DNA of 64,000 nucleotides, taken from positions 3,658,001 to 3,722,000 of the forward strand of contig CATOTF010000002.1 in the NCBI GenBank assembly GCA_951813045.1, given 5' to 3'. Within the stretch, counting starts at the first letter, position 1; each line of letters starts with the position of its first letter. The stretch is from an uncultured Rhizobiaceae bacterium (GTDB lineage Bacteria; Pseudomonadota; Alphaproteobacteria; Rhizobiales; Rhizobiaceae). The position numbers were made by a program, and so were the translations under genes. Below, piece after piece: positions 35,216-44,152 of the stretch. Below the pieces are notes generated by a model that saw only the letters and a program-made list of their open reading frames with translations, had not been told where the DNA came from and made no database searches.

Positions 35216-35622
35216 TACACAGCCAGTATAGACCTAAGTGCAGCTTCCAGTTTGAATGATGGTTCACCAGCCAGTTTCCCGTATGACTCAGAAATGGGCT
35301 TAAGACAATCAATGACATCTGACAGTAATTAGTGGGATTGGTCGGCGAATCCTTGATTTCTCCATTTGACATTTAGAAGAATAAGACTTTGCGCAATCCA
35401 TCCAAAAGTCGCCATACCGGTCACAATGAATAACGAATTATACCGGTAAATACTCTCATCAAAGATGCCCAATGTGGTTTGAAAGTCGGCCGTGATCAAA
35501 CAGGAACATTAGGCCTTCCAGATTCTCGAACTAGAATTTCCTGACGCCCACTTTTTTTCTAAATAGAAAGACTTTGTTATCCATATCTTTGTAAAACGGC
35601 TTTGACAAAAAGTGAGTTGCGT
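35216..35622. other. Gene-free stretch upstream of the second secretion operon
   Basis: About 400 AT-rich bases with no supported gene. It presumably contains the promoter for 35759-38834. Neither a clear -35/-10 pair nor a terminator was identified. Confidence 0.4.
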
Positions 35623-35754
35623 ATGTCAAATTACCGTAGAGCCATGGCTTTTCAATCCCAATTGCAATCGTTCGCGAACAACACCGTTTTCTATCAAAAC
35701 GGTGTTCCGGGCCAAAATTCAGCAACCTCACAACAACTAAGTTGTTCGAGGTAG
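35623..35754 (+). CDS. Possible 43-residue peptide upstream of the membrane-fusion-like gene
   Basis: ATG 35623 to TAG 35752-35754 encodes a polar, Gln/Asn-rich peptide (MSNYRRAMAFQSQLQSF, then NNTVFYQNGVPGQNS). Its stop lies 4 bases before the next start, and the GAGG that serves the next gene falls in its last codons. The ribosome site (GTGAG) is weak and a perfect 11-bp hairpin lies inside, so it may be a leader peptide or no gene at all. Confidence 0.25.
   Translation: MSNYRRAMAFQSQLQSFANNTVFYQNGVPGQNSATSQQLSCSR
35680..35706 (+). promoter_or_regulatory. Perfect 11-bp hairpin in the 5' leader
   Basis: AACACCGTTTT and AAAACGGTGTT form a perfect stem around CTATC, about 50 bases before the start of the membrane-fusion-like gene. 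There is no U-tract after it. It could be an attenuator, a protein-binding site or an mRNA-stability element. Confidence 0.55.
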
Positions 35755-35758
35755 TACG

Positions 35759-37015
35759 ATGAACATCTCTCATGAAGAAGAGTTCCCCTGGCAAGACCTT
35801 GTTGATGAGGCGAGTGCCAAAGTCAGTAAACTGAGCATTTGGCTGTTTTCAGCAATAATTACTGCCATGCTGCTTTGGGCATCGCTCACCCCTGTCCCAT
35901 CGGAAATCGAAGCAGAAGCTATTGTACCGACTCAACCCGCACAAAACACCGTTCAGAATGGTCAATCCAATCAGCACGGATTGAAAGAAATCGCATTCCT
36001 CAGGCCGGCCAGGCCATTGAAAAACGAGGTACCGGTGAGTCTCGATAATAAAACAACAGCGACAATCAGCCACGAAAACCAACTCAATCTCAAGAGTTTG
36101 GGATTAGAGCTTCGGGGTTTTCATCAACCACGGGGTCTGTCCATGCATGTTGAGCATACGTCATCTGCCGCGCAACTGGATGCCGAAATTTGGCAGCCGC
36201 TCCTGAGATTACAAAGCGAACATAACCAAAAGAAAGAGCAGCTCAATAAACTATCTAGGGTAATTGAAATCGAAAAAGGCCGTTCAAGCACTCTCCTGAA
36301 GAAATTTTCCGAGCTTAAAAGCTATGCGAAAAACGGTTATATCGCTCGAAACCGAATTAATGAACGAAAATCAGCTTTGCTGCAACAACAGAGCAACGTT
36401 CGAACATTGGTGCACGAGAAGCAGGCTTTGAACGATGACATTAAGACGATAAATCAACTCATTGTAAATATTGAAAACAACAAACTGACTGGGTTGCCAA
36501 ACCCAATTGCGCTTTCCACGCGGCGTGAACCGCCACCGAGCAGAAATATAGATACATTTGTTACTGGTACGGTATCAACCCTTTCAACGGCTGCAAAACA
36601 GGCATTGAAAACACAAGCAAAAGAAGCTGATGCAGTTGTTATTAATGCATATGTTTCCAAGGGTCTTTTAGAATATATCAAACCAAGACAAATAGTGCAG
36701 GTGGTTTTTCATCCCAGCAGTACAACAGAAGAAAGTCCCGGTGAAACATTCGTAGGGCAAGTCATTACCGACATTGAGAAGTTGGAAATTAACGAGAACA
36801 ACTCCAACAAACACATTTTGATTAAAGTAAGAGTTTTTGATACCGGACGCGATACGCCCAACACTGTATCAATACCATTTAAACAGCACCTCGCCGGGAA
36901 GGCTGGAATAGTTCGATTTAACCGGAAAGACGAAACTTATTTAATGCGGCTCATAAAACCGGTCCTTGATTACTTCACAAGAAGAAGTCAGGGAAATAGC
37001 ACAGCTATCGGGTGA
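35759..37015 (+). CDS. Divergent HlyD-like membrane-fusion protein
   Basis: 418 residues. The layout is a cytoplasmic N-terminus (MNISHEEEFPWQDLV), one membrane helix (~28-46), a coiled coil (~155-245, LQSEHNQKKEQLNKLSRVIE) and a beta-rich C-terminal part. It ends in LIKPVLDYFTRR, which matches the end of HlyD/PrtE proteins such as the one at 20126-21439. The lipoyl half is poorly conserved and the whole protein is AT-rich. GAGG precedes the ATG. It is followed by the TolC-type gene and may be an additional periplasmic adaptor of the same export machine (inference). Confidence 0.68.
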   Translation: MNISHEEEFPWQDLVDEASAKVSKLSIWLFSAIITAMLLWASLTPVPSEIEAEAIVPTQPAQNTVQNGQSNQHGLKEIAFLRPARPLKNEVPVSLDNKTTATISHENQLNLKSLGLELRGFHQPRGLSMHVEHTSSAAQLDAEIWQPLLRLQSEHNQKKEQLNKLSRVIEIEKGRSSTLLKKFSELKSYAKNGYIARNRINERKSALLQQQSNVRTLVHEKQALNDDIKTINQLIVNIENNKLTGLPNPIALSTRREPPPSRNIDTFVTGTVSTLSTAAKQALKTQAKEADAVVINAYVSKGLLEYIKPRQIVQVVFHPSSTTEESPGETFVGQVITDIEKLEINENNSNKHILIKVRVFDTGRDTPNTVSIPFKQHLAGKAGIVRFNRKDETYLMRLIKPVLDYFTRRSQGNSTAIG

Positions 37016-37112
37016 GGTGAAAAGACGAGAACAACGACGGGATAGAGAAGCTTCTTATCAACCTACGTATAAACAGGCCTTGAGTTCCAAGGCTGAGTAA
37101 TGAGTAATTGTA

Positions 37113-38834
37113 TTGCGTACTAAACTTAAAAACCCGATGGGTAATGCCCATTACCCGCGAATACGCCTGAAAAGCACTGGCCGGTATCTGGTTTGGGGCT
37201 CCATCGGTGCTGTGGCTCTATCTTTTGGTGAACGCACACAAGCATCAGAAACACTTGGCCTTCGGGGTAGCCAACCCAGTATTGCCCAAGTTCACAGTGA
37301 ATCAGTGCTTCGAGGTTCCAAGTCCGAATTTACAACTGGATCCGTTCCACAGGACGTTTCGGGCAATCAATATGATGATACTGACGTGAGGCCTGATAGT
37401 CACTCCGAAGAAAGAACTTCGTCAGGAATTACCGGGTCACTACGTAATCTGATAAAAAATTCCCCACCCTCTGTATTCTTTCGAGGAACACAGCGCGCCG
37501 TATCGGAACGGGATGTTTCAATTCCGCTACCAAAACGACACGCCTTGCGTAACTCAATTTTACCGGATGATACCCCAAGCTATGATCCACCGGACCTTCT
37601 AACCGATACCGGGAATTCGACCGCAGCTATTGGTGAAACAATGGCCGCAGCACTCAGGGGAAGTTACTCTGCGCGCGCACAACTGGAACGCGCAAATGCT
37701 GATCGGGCACGATTGGATGGCGCAGTCGCAGCGTTTCTGCCACGTGTCAACGCGAATGCAAATATCGTTGGTGGCACAACTGATTCAAATCGAAACTCAT
37801 CAAATTCAAGAAACCGTTCGTCAGCTGGCGTGGAGATCACCATGCCGTTGTTTACCAGCGGCGTTAATCTCAACACATACCGTCAAAGTAAGCATGTAAG
37901 CATCGCGTCTGACCTGAGCTACGTTGCCGAAGAGCGTAGAGTTGCACTTGAGGCTGTCGCGGCACATGTAAATCTGCGCCTCAACCGCAAAGTGGAACGC
38001 ACGTTAGAGAAAAACGTCGCAGCAATGAAGCGGATTTCCCATATAGCATCGCGTCTGTTCAAGGCAGGTGATGCGAGCAGAACGGACATTGAAACTGCAC
38101 GGGCCAACGTCGAGAGAGCCCGAGCCGAACTGGATATCGCACGCCGTTCCCGGGAAGATACAAAAACTGATTATGAAAGTCTGACGAATCTGCAAGCACC
38201 GGCCCAATTGGCTTCTGGCCGTGTTGAGCACTTAATCCCGTCCAGTGTCGATGAAGCAATTGATTACGCCTATCGACATAATCCGGTATTGGAATCTTCA
38301 CTACATTCAGCGGTGGCCAGTCAATATGCGGTGAAAGCGGAACGTGGTCGTTTTGGGCCACAGATAAGCGCATTTGGTCGATATGACCGGGAATTCAACA
38401 ATTCTTCAAATAACAATTCTTCACGGGAATTAAACGTCGGAATACAACTGCAGTTACCTCTGTTTGATGCATCAATTGCAAGCAGTGTTGGCGCAGCACG
38501 TCACGATGCGTTGGAAGCGGAATACAGATCACTGGACCAGGCACGGTTGGTTGAGAGTCAAATCAGACGGCAATGGAGTGCATATCAATCCGCGACCAGA
38601 AGAGTTGGAATTATCCGCCGGGAAGCAAAGGCACTTGCCTCAAGTGTGGAAGGCGCAAGGCGCGAATATGAAGCTGGTTTTCGGTCGATAACTGATGTTC
38701 TTGACGCTCAGGTACGTTTGGCACGCGCGCAGATTACGCTTGAAAATGCAGTTCATGAACGCATTTTGGCTGCATACGAGCTGGCGTTCACGACTTCAAA
38801 TCCAGCTGTGGTGAAATTGGCAATTTTGAAATAG
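37113..38834 (+). CDS. TolC-family outer-membrane channel protein
   Basis: 573 residues. From ~165 on it has the two OEP repeats of TolC proteins: FLPRVNANANIVGG, AAHVNLRLNRKVE, FKAGDASRTDIETARAN and later RFGPQISAFGRYDRE, FRSITDVLDAQVRLARAQ. About 120 unusual, Ser/Thr-rich residues (~45-165) separate the N-terminal membrane-like segment from the channel domain. A TTG at 37113 opens the frame; an ATG at 37137 is possible. It is the only outer-membrane channel in the window and the natural partner for the ABC/HlyD pair at 18402-21439, as well as for the adjacent fusion-like protein. Confidence 0.82.
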   Translation: MRTKLKNPMGNAHYPRIRLKSTGRYLVWGSIGAVALSFGERTQASETLGLRGSQPSIAQVHSESVLRGSKSEFTTGSVPQDVSGNQYDDTDVRPDSHSEERTSSGITGSLRNLIKNSPPSVFFRGTQRAVSERDVSIPLPKRHALRNSILPDDTPSYDPPDLLTDTGNSTAAIGETMAAALRGSYSARAQLERANADRARLDGAVAAFLPRVNANANIVGGTTDSNRNSSNSRNRSSAGVEITMPLFTSGVNLNTYRQSKHVSIASDLSYVAEERRVALEAVAAHVNLRLNRKVERTLEKNVAAMKRISHIASRLFKAGDASRTDIETARANVERARAELDIARRSREDTKTDYESLTNLQAPAQLASGRVEHLIPSSVDEAIDYAYRHNPVLESSLHSAVASQYAVKAERGRFGPQISAFGRYDREFNNSSNNNSSRELNVGIQLQLPLFDASIASSVGAARHDALEAEYRSLDQARLVESQIRRQWSAYQSATRRVGIIRREAKALASSVEGARREYEAGFRSITDVLDAQVRLARAQITLENAVHERILAAYELAFTTSNPAVVKLAILK

Positions 38835-38867
38835 ACCTGTCGGTTCAATCAACATCCCATATAATTC

Positions 38868-39461
38868 TCAGGACCGATGCTGACAGTGGGCATCCACCAT
38901 ACGCTGTACCAACGGTGCGAAATGCCAGTAGCCCGGTGTCTGCATGGCGGGATTTTTGCCTGCATCATCCAAGTAGCGCACCGCAATAATCTTCTGGAGG
39001 TTTGGGTTCTTTGCAAACTCCACTACCTCATCCTCGTTCATTGGGCCGCCCTGCAAATTCAACGAATGCACGGAAGCCTGCGACAGGCGCTTGAAATAAT
39101 CAGGCCGAGTTGCGCAAAGATAGCGTTTTGCTGCCACGTGGTACCGCACACAGTCTATGATTACAGTTGGAAAAAATCGCTCCAACACTTCTGCACCCGC
39201 ATCTTCGTGGTACCGGTCTTTGTCATCATCCATGGTAAACATGCCAAATTCACTGGTAAAATGACCAATGTCGTGGAGAAGTGCCCCAACAATAATCTCC
39301 TCCGGTTGGTCATTCTGTTCGGCCATGGTCGCGCCCTGAAGCATGTGTTCACCCATGCTTACCGGTTCCCCCAAATATTCTTCATTGCCCCGTCGATCAA
39401 AGATCGAGCCGAGAAATTCAACGATATTGTCTGGTGTGAGAGTATCGATATCCTGTGTCAT
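38868..39461 (-). CDS. tmpB: HD-domain mixed-valent diiron oxygenase, PhnZ/TmpB-like
   Basis: 197 residues from the ATG at 39461, 7 bases after the stop of the TmpA-like gene, with GGTGA as ribosome site. The HD-domain ligands line up with PhnZ: His39, His63-Asp64 (LLHDIGH), His85, His108 and Asp165/166. The substrate gate is Tyr29-x-x-Glu32 (EYLGEPVSMGEH), the feature that separates these oxygenases from ordinary HD phosphohydrolases. It is expected to cleave a 1-hydroxy-alkylphosphonate C-P bond with O2; with the TmpA partner this would give glycine betaine and phosphate. Plain HD hydrolase activity is the alternative. Confidence 0.72.
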   Translation of the reverse strand: MTQDIDTLTPDNIVEFLGSIFDRRGNEEYLGEPVSMGEHMLQGATMAEQNDQPEEIIVGALLHDIGHFTSEFGMFTMDDDKDRYHEDAGAEVLERFFPTVIIDCVRYHVAAKRYLCATRPDYFKRLSQASVHSLNLQGGPMNEDEVVEFAKNPNLQKIIAVRYLDDAGKNPAMQTPGYWHFAPLVQRMVDAHCQHRS

Positions 39462-39468
39462 CGCAATG

Positions 39469-40620
39469 TCACCCAAGGTCAGCGCCATTCCCGTTTTTGG
39501 CTCGGGACATGGCGTCATACGTAGATCGCAAACCGTCTTTGTCTGCGTAGCATCCCTGTAACCACCGGGTGCCTTCTCCGGAGTAGCCCTTTCGCGCATG
39601 AAGAACTCTCGTGTTGTCGAGAACGAAGGCATCACCTGGATTCAGCCGGAAGGCAACCTCCATGGATTCATCATCGATAATTTCTCCCAATCGCCTGTAG
39701 GCAGCATAATATGTCGCCATTTTATCGAATGGAACGTCGGTTATTGCAGCGAGGGAACGGTTGTTGAAACGGATTGCAACCAGCTCACCGTCCGGTGTGA
39801 CTTCAATCATCGGGCGACGCGAGGTTAAGCACACGCCAGCTTCACCCGCATATTCAAACCGGGCGCAATAATTGGCGAGCGTATCAAAATATTCTTCGTT
39901 TTCTTCGCGCAATCGAAGGGCGGCGGCAAACCCGTCGACAACCATGTTTTCACCACCGGCTGCTGAACTTTCCAGACAATAGAGCAGCTGAATTGTGGGG
40001 GACGGGTCACGATAGGGGTTGTCAGTATGGGCCTGGAGACCAAGCCCGGTGAATGCCAGATTGGTTGGATTAACTTCGGTGCGAACCTCAAAGAGCCTTC
40101 CGTAATTGGTCTCGCGGACATAGCCGAACAGATCAATTATCTTGAACAGGGCACCTTCTTCGATTGGGCCACCCTCAATTTTCCCAAACCCGTAGCGATT
40201 CACCAGTCCAAGCCAATTATATAAAGCATCGCTATTTGAAGTTAACGCTGAATATTTACCCGTCGGAACCGCTGACATGAGGCCACAATCCCAAGTTTCA
40301 ATGCCATTAGCTGTCCAACCGGATACATTATTACGATTGGTGTCATACGCATTATCTTCCAGCCAACCGAGATCATAAGACACAGTTTTTTCTTCGGGCC
40401 TGAAGGTGATGTCGATTGAGGTAGCTTTCGACTCCGCTTGAGCTATTCGCGTCGGCGCCGGTATATCTTTTAATGTAATCAACCGTTGTCGGCTTCCCGC
40501 CTCCCGGGTTTCCGGGTCGCTTGCGTTATCGCGCAACCAGATGGCGTGAAATCGATAAGCGCCTTTGGAGGAATGGAGCGTCAGAAATTCACCCGACGAT
40601 TCAACAGTGACACGTGTCAT
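39469..40620 (-). CDS. tmpA: 2OG-Fe(II) dioxygenase, TmpA/gamma-butyrobetaine dioxygenase-like
   Basis: 383 residues. The N-terminal domain (~1-95; FHAIWLRDNASDPETRE, SRQRLITLKDI) is the BBOX/DUF971-like domain, here lacking the Cys/His zinc ligands of gamma-butyrobetaine hydroxylase. The TauD-type catalytic domain carries His198-x-Asp200 (LQAHTDNPYRD), His341 (DNTRVLHARKGY) and Arg352 for 2-oxoglutarate. It is directly coupled to a PhnZ/TmpB-like oxygenase, which makes 2-trimethylaminoethylphosphonate hydroxylation the best guess. Gamma-butyrobetaine or trimethyllysine hydroxylation would not explain the partner gene. Confidence 0.72.
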   Translation of the reverse strand: MTRVTVESSGEFLTLHSSKGAYRFHAIWLRDNASDPETREAGSRQRLITLKDIPAPTRIAQAESKATSIDITFRPEEKTVSYDLGWLEDNAYDTNRNNVSGWTANGIETWDCGLMSAVPTGKYSALTSNSDALYNWLGLVNRYGFGKIEGGPIEEGALFKIIDLFGYVRETNYGRLFEVRTEVNPTNLAFTGLGLQAHTDNPYRDPSPTIQLLYCLESSAAGGENMVVDGFAAALRLREENEEYFDTLANYCARFEYAGEAGVCLTSRRPMIEVTPDGELVAIRFNNRSLAAITDVPFDKMATYYAAYRRLGEIIDDESMEVAFRLNPGDAFVLDNTRVLHARKGYSGEGTRWLQGCYADKDGLRSTYDAMSRAKNGNGADLG

Positions 40621-40714
40621 TGCGCATAGTTCCGGTGTTGATTTGGCGATTCATACTCAGTCAATTCAACGAAAATTTCAACTCAAGATTGATCAAGCTG
40701 ATATTTGAATTTTA

Positions 40715-42991
40715 CTACGCAAACTCAACTTCGTTGGAAAGCGGCATGGTGCGAATGCGCATACCGTTTAACGCGTGAATGGCATTTGCCAATGCGGCAA
40801 TCGACGGTGGCGTGCCCGGTTCTCCAGCACCCCCTCGATGATCTGCGTTTTCCATCACGTCAATCATCATATTGGGGCACTGCGCCATGCGCATGGCATC
40901 AAAGGTGTCAAAATTAGTCTGTTCCACCATACCATCTTCAAACGTGATTTCCTGTCCAAGGGCGGAAGACAGGCCATAGATAATCCCCGATTGTATTTGA
41001 GATTCAACAATCCCCGGGTCTAACGCCTCCCCAATATCGGCAGCGCACCAGACGTTTTCAATTTTTAATCCGTCATCAGTCTCAGCAACCTCAATAACCT
41101 GCGCCACCCAGCAACCGAATGAGAGCGTGAAGGCAATGCCTTTCGCCCGACCCGTCTGCTTGGGAGCAGACCACTTGGACATTTGCGCCACGCGAGAAAC
41201 AACACCGTGCGCAGTTGGAAAATCTTTCATAAGTTTTAATCTGAGCTCAACCGGATCCATTCCGGTTTTGACCGCAATTTCATCCATGAAGCTCTCATGG
41301 TAAAAACCATTGTAGGAATTGCCGACGGATCGCCAAAATCCAACAGGTATATCAACGGGTGCTTTGATACCGGACACCCGGTAGTTTTCTACCGAATAGG
41401 GTTGATCAAAAGCCCCATGGGTAATTGTATTATCGGGCCCGGACGCTGGAAGAGATGGATACGTACGTCCCATCACGCTTGCAATCACCGAGGGTGTTGC
41501 AATCTGCCCGTCTATTGCAACGGGCAACCCATCATCACCCAAACGCGCCCGCCATTTACTGATCGAAGCGGGGCGATATGTATCGTGGGTCATATCCTCT
41601 TCCCGTGTCCAGATAACTTGAACGGGCTTGCCGCCCGTTGATTTGGCAATTCGGGTTGCGAAACGCGGAAAATCCACCTCCCCGCGGCGGCCAAAGCCGC
41701 CTCCCAGATAGGTAGAGTGAACAAATGTATTTTGCTCATCAACCTGGGCTTCATAAGCACAATCTGAACGCACGATTGTGGGGGCCTGCGTTCCAGTCCA
41801 GATATCGAGACGACCATCCTTCAATTGAGCGGTGGCATTCATCGGCTCCATCGTTGCATGGGCCAGATAAGGCACCTGATAGGTGGCTTCAACGACATTG
41901 TCCCTTGGGGCGTCGGCAAACGCCAGATCGACATCACCTTCATTACGCAATTCATCACCGCCTGCACCGTCCAATGCGGTTTTGATGGTCGACATAATTG
42001 CGTCAGTCGTTGCCGGATAGGGCGCTTCACCCCATTCCACGTCAACAGCATCAGCTCCTTTAAAAGCCGCCCATGTATTGGTTGCTATAACCGCAAACCC
42101 GCCGCCGAATTTCTCATTTTCCGGACCTGTTATCTCGATGACATCCAACACGCCTTTCACCTGCTTGGCTTTTGCTCCGTTGAAGCTTTTCATCGGGCCG
42201 CCCAATCGCGGGTTCATTCGTACGGTGGCGTAAACCATATCCGGCAGTTCAACATCGATACCGTAGATTGGCGCGCCGGTGGACTTTAATCGGGCGTCGG
42301 TGCGCGGGGTGGCTTTGCCAAGAATTCTCCAGTCGGAAGAATCCCGCATTTCAACGTCGGACGGCGGATCCATGGTTGCGGCCAATTCCGCCAGCTCACC
42401 ATAGGTAAGTTCTTTACCATCAGGCAGGGTAATTTTTCCGGATGCCGTTTTCAAACCCTCAACCGCAACACCGGTCTGTTTGCTGGCAGCCAATTTAAGT
42501 GTTTCACGCGCTGTGCATCCAGCCTGACGTAATTTGTCATAGGCGTCCGCGACGGAAGAAGAGCCACCAGTCACTTGAAGGCCCAGAATTTTCCCGAGGC
42601 CGAACATTGCAGAGCGCGTGGCGTTAGCTGTAGCGGTGCGGTTAAAATGTGCAAGCGGGGCACCATCCGCCATCATCGCGGAATTATAATAGGCATACGA
42701 AGCTGGGGCAATCTCGACGTTGATCTGGTCCATATCCACATCCAGCTCTTCAGCCACCAATGCAACCAAAGTTGTGGAAACTCCCTGTCCCATTTCTGCG
42801 CGGGGAACCAGAATGGTAATGTCATTATTCTTGGTTATCTTGAGGTAAGGATTGAATGTGGATTCACCTTCCGCTGTTTGCCCCTCTAACGGGTTGGGGT
42901 AGGTCTGGTTGAATTTATAAGCGCCAAATGCGACCCCACCGGTAATCGCAGCAGCACCGATCAAAAACGTACGTCGAAGTATCTTACCCAT
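40715..42991 (-). CDS. Xanthine-dehydrogenase-family molybdenum subunit (isoquinoline 1-oxidoreductase beta type)
   Basis: 758 residues. The N-terminus LRRTFLIGAAAITGGVAFGA is a Tat-like signal/anchor. It is followed by ITILVPRAEMGQGVSTTLVALVAEELD, the start of the molybdopterin-binding domain, and later HSTYLGGGFGRRGEVDFPRFA and GGAGEPGTPP, with the catalytic-Glu region near the C-terminus. The layout is that of IorB, without a separate FAD subunit. The preceding gene supplies the [2Fe-2S] subunit, 2 bases apart. It should hydroxylate an N-heterocycle or aldehyde in the periplasm using a cytochrome or quinone acceptor (family knowledge). The substrate is unknown. Confidence 0.86.
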   Translation of the reverse strand: MGKILRRTFLIGAAAITGGVAFGAYKFNQTYPNPLEGQTAEGESTFNPYLKITKNNDITILVPRAEMGQGVSTTLVALVAEELDVDMDQINVEIAPASYAYYNSAMMADGAPLAHFNRTATANATRSAMFGLGKILGLQVTGGSSSVADAYDKLRQAGCTARETLKLAASKQTGVAVEGLKTASGKITLPDGKELTYGELAELAATMDPPSDVEMRDSSDWRILGKATPRTDARLKSTGAPIYGIDVELPDMVYATVRMNPRLGGPMKSFNGAKAKQVKGVLDVIEITGPENEKFGGGFAVIATNTWAAFKGADAVDVEWGEAPYPATTDAIMSTIKTALDGAGGDELRNEGDVDLAFADAPRDNVVEATYQVPYLAHATMEPMNATAQLKDGRLDIWTGTQAPTIVRSDCAYEAQVDEQNTFVHSTYLGGGFGRRGEVDFPRFATRIAKSTGGKPVQVIWTREEDMTHDTYRPASISKWRARLGDDGLPVAIDGQIATPSVIASVMGRTYPSLPASGPDNTITHGAFDQPYSVENYRVSGIKAPVDIPVGFWRSVGNSYNGFYHESFMDEIAVKTGMDPVELRLKLMKDFPTAHGVVSRVAQMSKWSAPKQTGRAKGIAFTLSFGCWVAQVIEVAETDDGLKIENVWCAADIGEALDPGIVESQIQSGIIYGLSSALGQEITFEDGMVEQTNFDTFDAMRMAQCPNMMIDVMENADHRGGAGEPGTPPSIAALANAIHALNGMRIRTMPLSNEVEFA

Positions 42992-42993
42992 AA

Positions 42994-43443
42994 TTAAACC
43001 CCTTGATTTGCAGCACGTTTAATTGCCGCGCGAATTTGTGGGTAAGTGCCGCAACGGCACAGGTTGGTCATTGCTTCATCGATGTCATCATCACTTGGAT
43101 TGGGCGTTTTTTCCAGAAGTGCCACTGCCGCCATAATTTGCCCGGACTGGCAATACCCGCATTGGGGAACGTTCTCGGCAATCCATGCATCCTGAACCCT
43201 GTGAAGCTTCTCCCCTTGGGGGAGTCCTTCAATCGTGACAATCGAGCCTTCCACACTTTCAATCGGAATAGAACATGACCGTTGCGGTTCGCCGTCTATC
43301 AACACAGTACAAGCGCCACAGGCCGCAATGCCACATCCAAACTTGGGGCCTTTGAGACCAACAAGGTCGCGCAATGCCCATAGCAAGGGCATATCGGATT
43401 CCGCATCAATAGTGATGTCATTTCCATTAACATTGAGTATCAT
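42994..43443 (-). CDS. [2Fe-2S] subunit of IorAB-type oxidoreductase
   Basis: 149 residues with both clusters of the xanthine-oxidase family: the plant-type [15 protein letters not shown] with a later Cys (QRSC), and the helical pair CGYC with CRC in [12 protein letters not shown]. It passes electrons from the molybdenum subunit to an external acceptor. It is first in the two-gene operon and divergent from a TetR regulator across 67 bases. Confidence 0.88.
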   Translation of the reverse strand: MILNVNGNDITIDAESDMPLLWALRDLVGLKGPKFGCGIAACGACTVLIDGEPQRSCSIPIESVEGSIVTIEGLPQGEKLHRVQDAWIAENVPQCGYCQSGQIMAAVALLEKTPNPSDDDIDEAMTNLCRCGTYPQIRAAIKRAANQGV

Positions 43444-43474
43444 GACTGGCTCGGGAAATTAGATCTAAGTTTCT

Positions 43475-43497
43475 TGACAAAATAACATATAATGTCA
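43475..43497. promoter_or_regulatory. Candidate TetR operator
   Basis: TGACA at 43475-43479 and TGTCA at 43493-43497 form an inverted repeat with 13-base spacing in the 67-base divergent region. A further TGTCAA lies at 43501. Position and symmetry fit an operator of the adjacent TetR-family protein. Confidence 0.45.
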
Positions 43498-43510
43498 GAC
43501 TGTCAATTCG

Positions 43511-44086
43511 ATGAATGATTACGTACCACTTACCAAAGACGAAGAACGACGCAGGATAATACTCACATCCGCCTTTGAAATTTTCGCCACCTATGGCTTC
43601 AAACGTACTTCAATGGACGATATCGCAAAGACCGCTGGCATGTCGCGCCCGGCACTTTATCAAAGCTTCGCCAATAAAAATGACATTTTCAGAGCTTTAG
43701 CCCGCGACAGTCTTGAAAAAATGGCTGAGGCACTGCGGCTGGAACTGGAAAAGAAACTTCCGATTGAAAACCTTTTGGACAATCTGTTTGAAATCTCTGT
43801 TCTGGCTCCCCACAAAATGATGGAAGCCATGCCTCACGGTGAAGAAATATTTGGATTAAAGGAATCCGTCGCCCCTGATATCTTTTTGGAATGGATGGAA
43901 CGCAGCCGAGAAGCTTATGAAAAAGCGCTGTTGCAGAAGCCAGGAATTGATCCGGGTTTGGCCGAAGCTCTGGCGAAAATGATATCTGATGCAATAACCG
44001 GAATGAAATCACGCCATGAAGGTGCCATCAAACTTGAACTGGGTTTTTCGGCAATAAAACGTGTAGTAGAGGCGTCTTGGAATTAA
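43511..44086 (+). CDS. TetR-family transcriptional regulator
   Basis: 191 residues. The N-terminal HTH is typical (ILTSAFEIFATYGFKRTSMDDIAKTAGMSRPALYQSF, quoted here only to locate residues ~15-50), followed by an all-helical ligand-binding part. It is divergent from the IorAB-type operon and probably represses it until an inducer binds. Confidence 0.88.
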   Translation: MNDYVPLTKDEERRRIILTSAFEIFATYGFKRTSMDDIAKTAGMSRPALYQSFANKNDIFRALARDSLEKMAEALRLELEKKLPIENLLDNLFEISVLAPHKMMEAMPHGEEIFGLKESVAPDIFLEWMERSREAYEKALLQKPGIDPGLAEALAKMISDAITGMKSRHEGAIKLELGFSAIKRVVEASWN

Positions 44087-44152
44087 TACGCGGTACATCA
44101 ATTTTCCACAAATGAACATGCATATCGCAACGCACCAATACCCTATGAAATA

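Noticed and set aside
38868-40620. Taurine dioxygenase linked to the TauABC-like importer
   Set aside because: The dioxygenase has the BBOX-type N-terminal domain and is coupled to a PhnZ/TmpB-like protein; it is also 13 kb from the importer on a separate operon.
41825-42289. 154-codon plus-strand frame inside the molybdenum-subunit gene
   Set aside because: It is antisense to a well-conserved domain and has no recognisable content.
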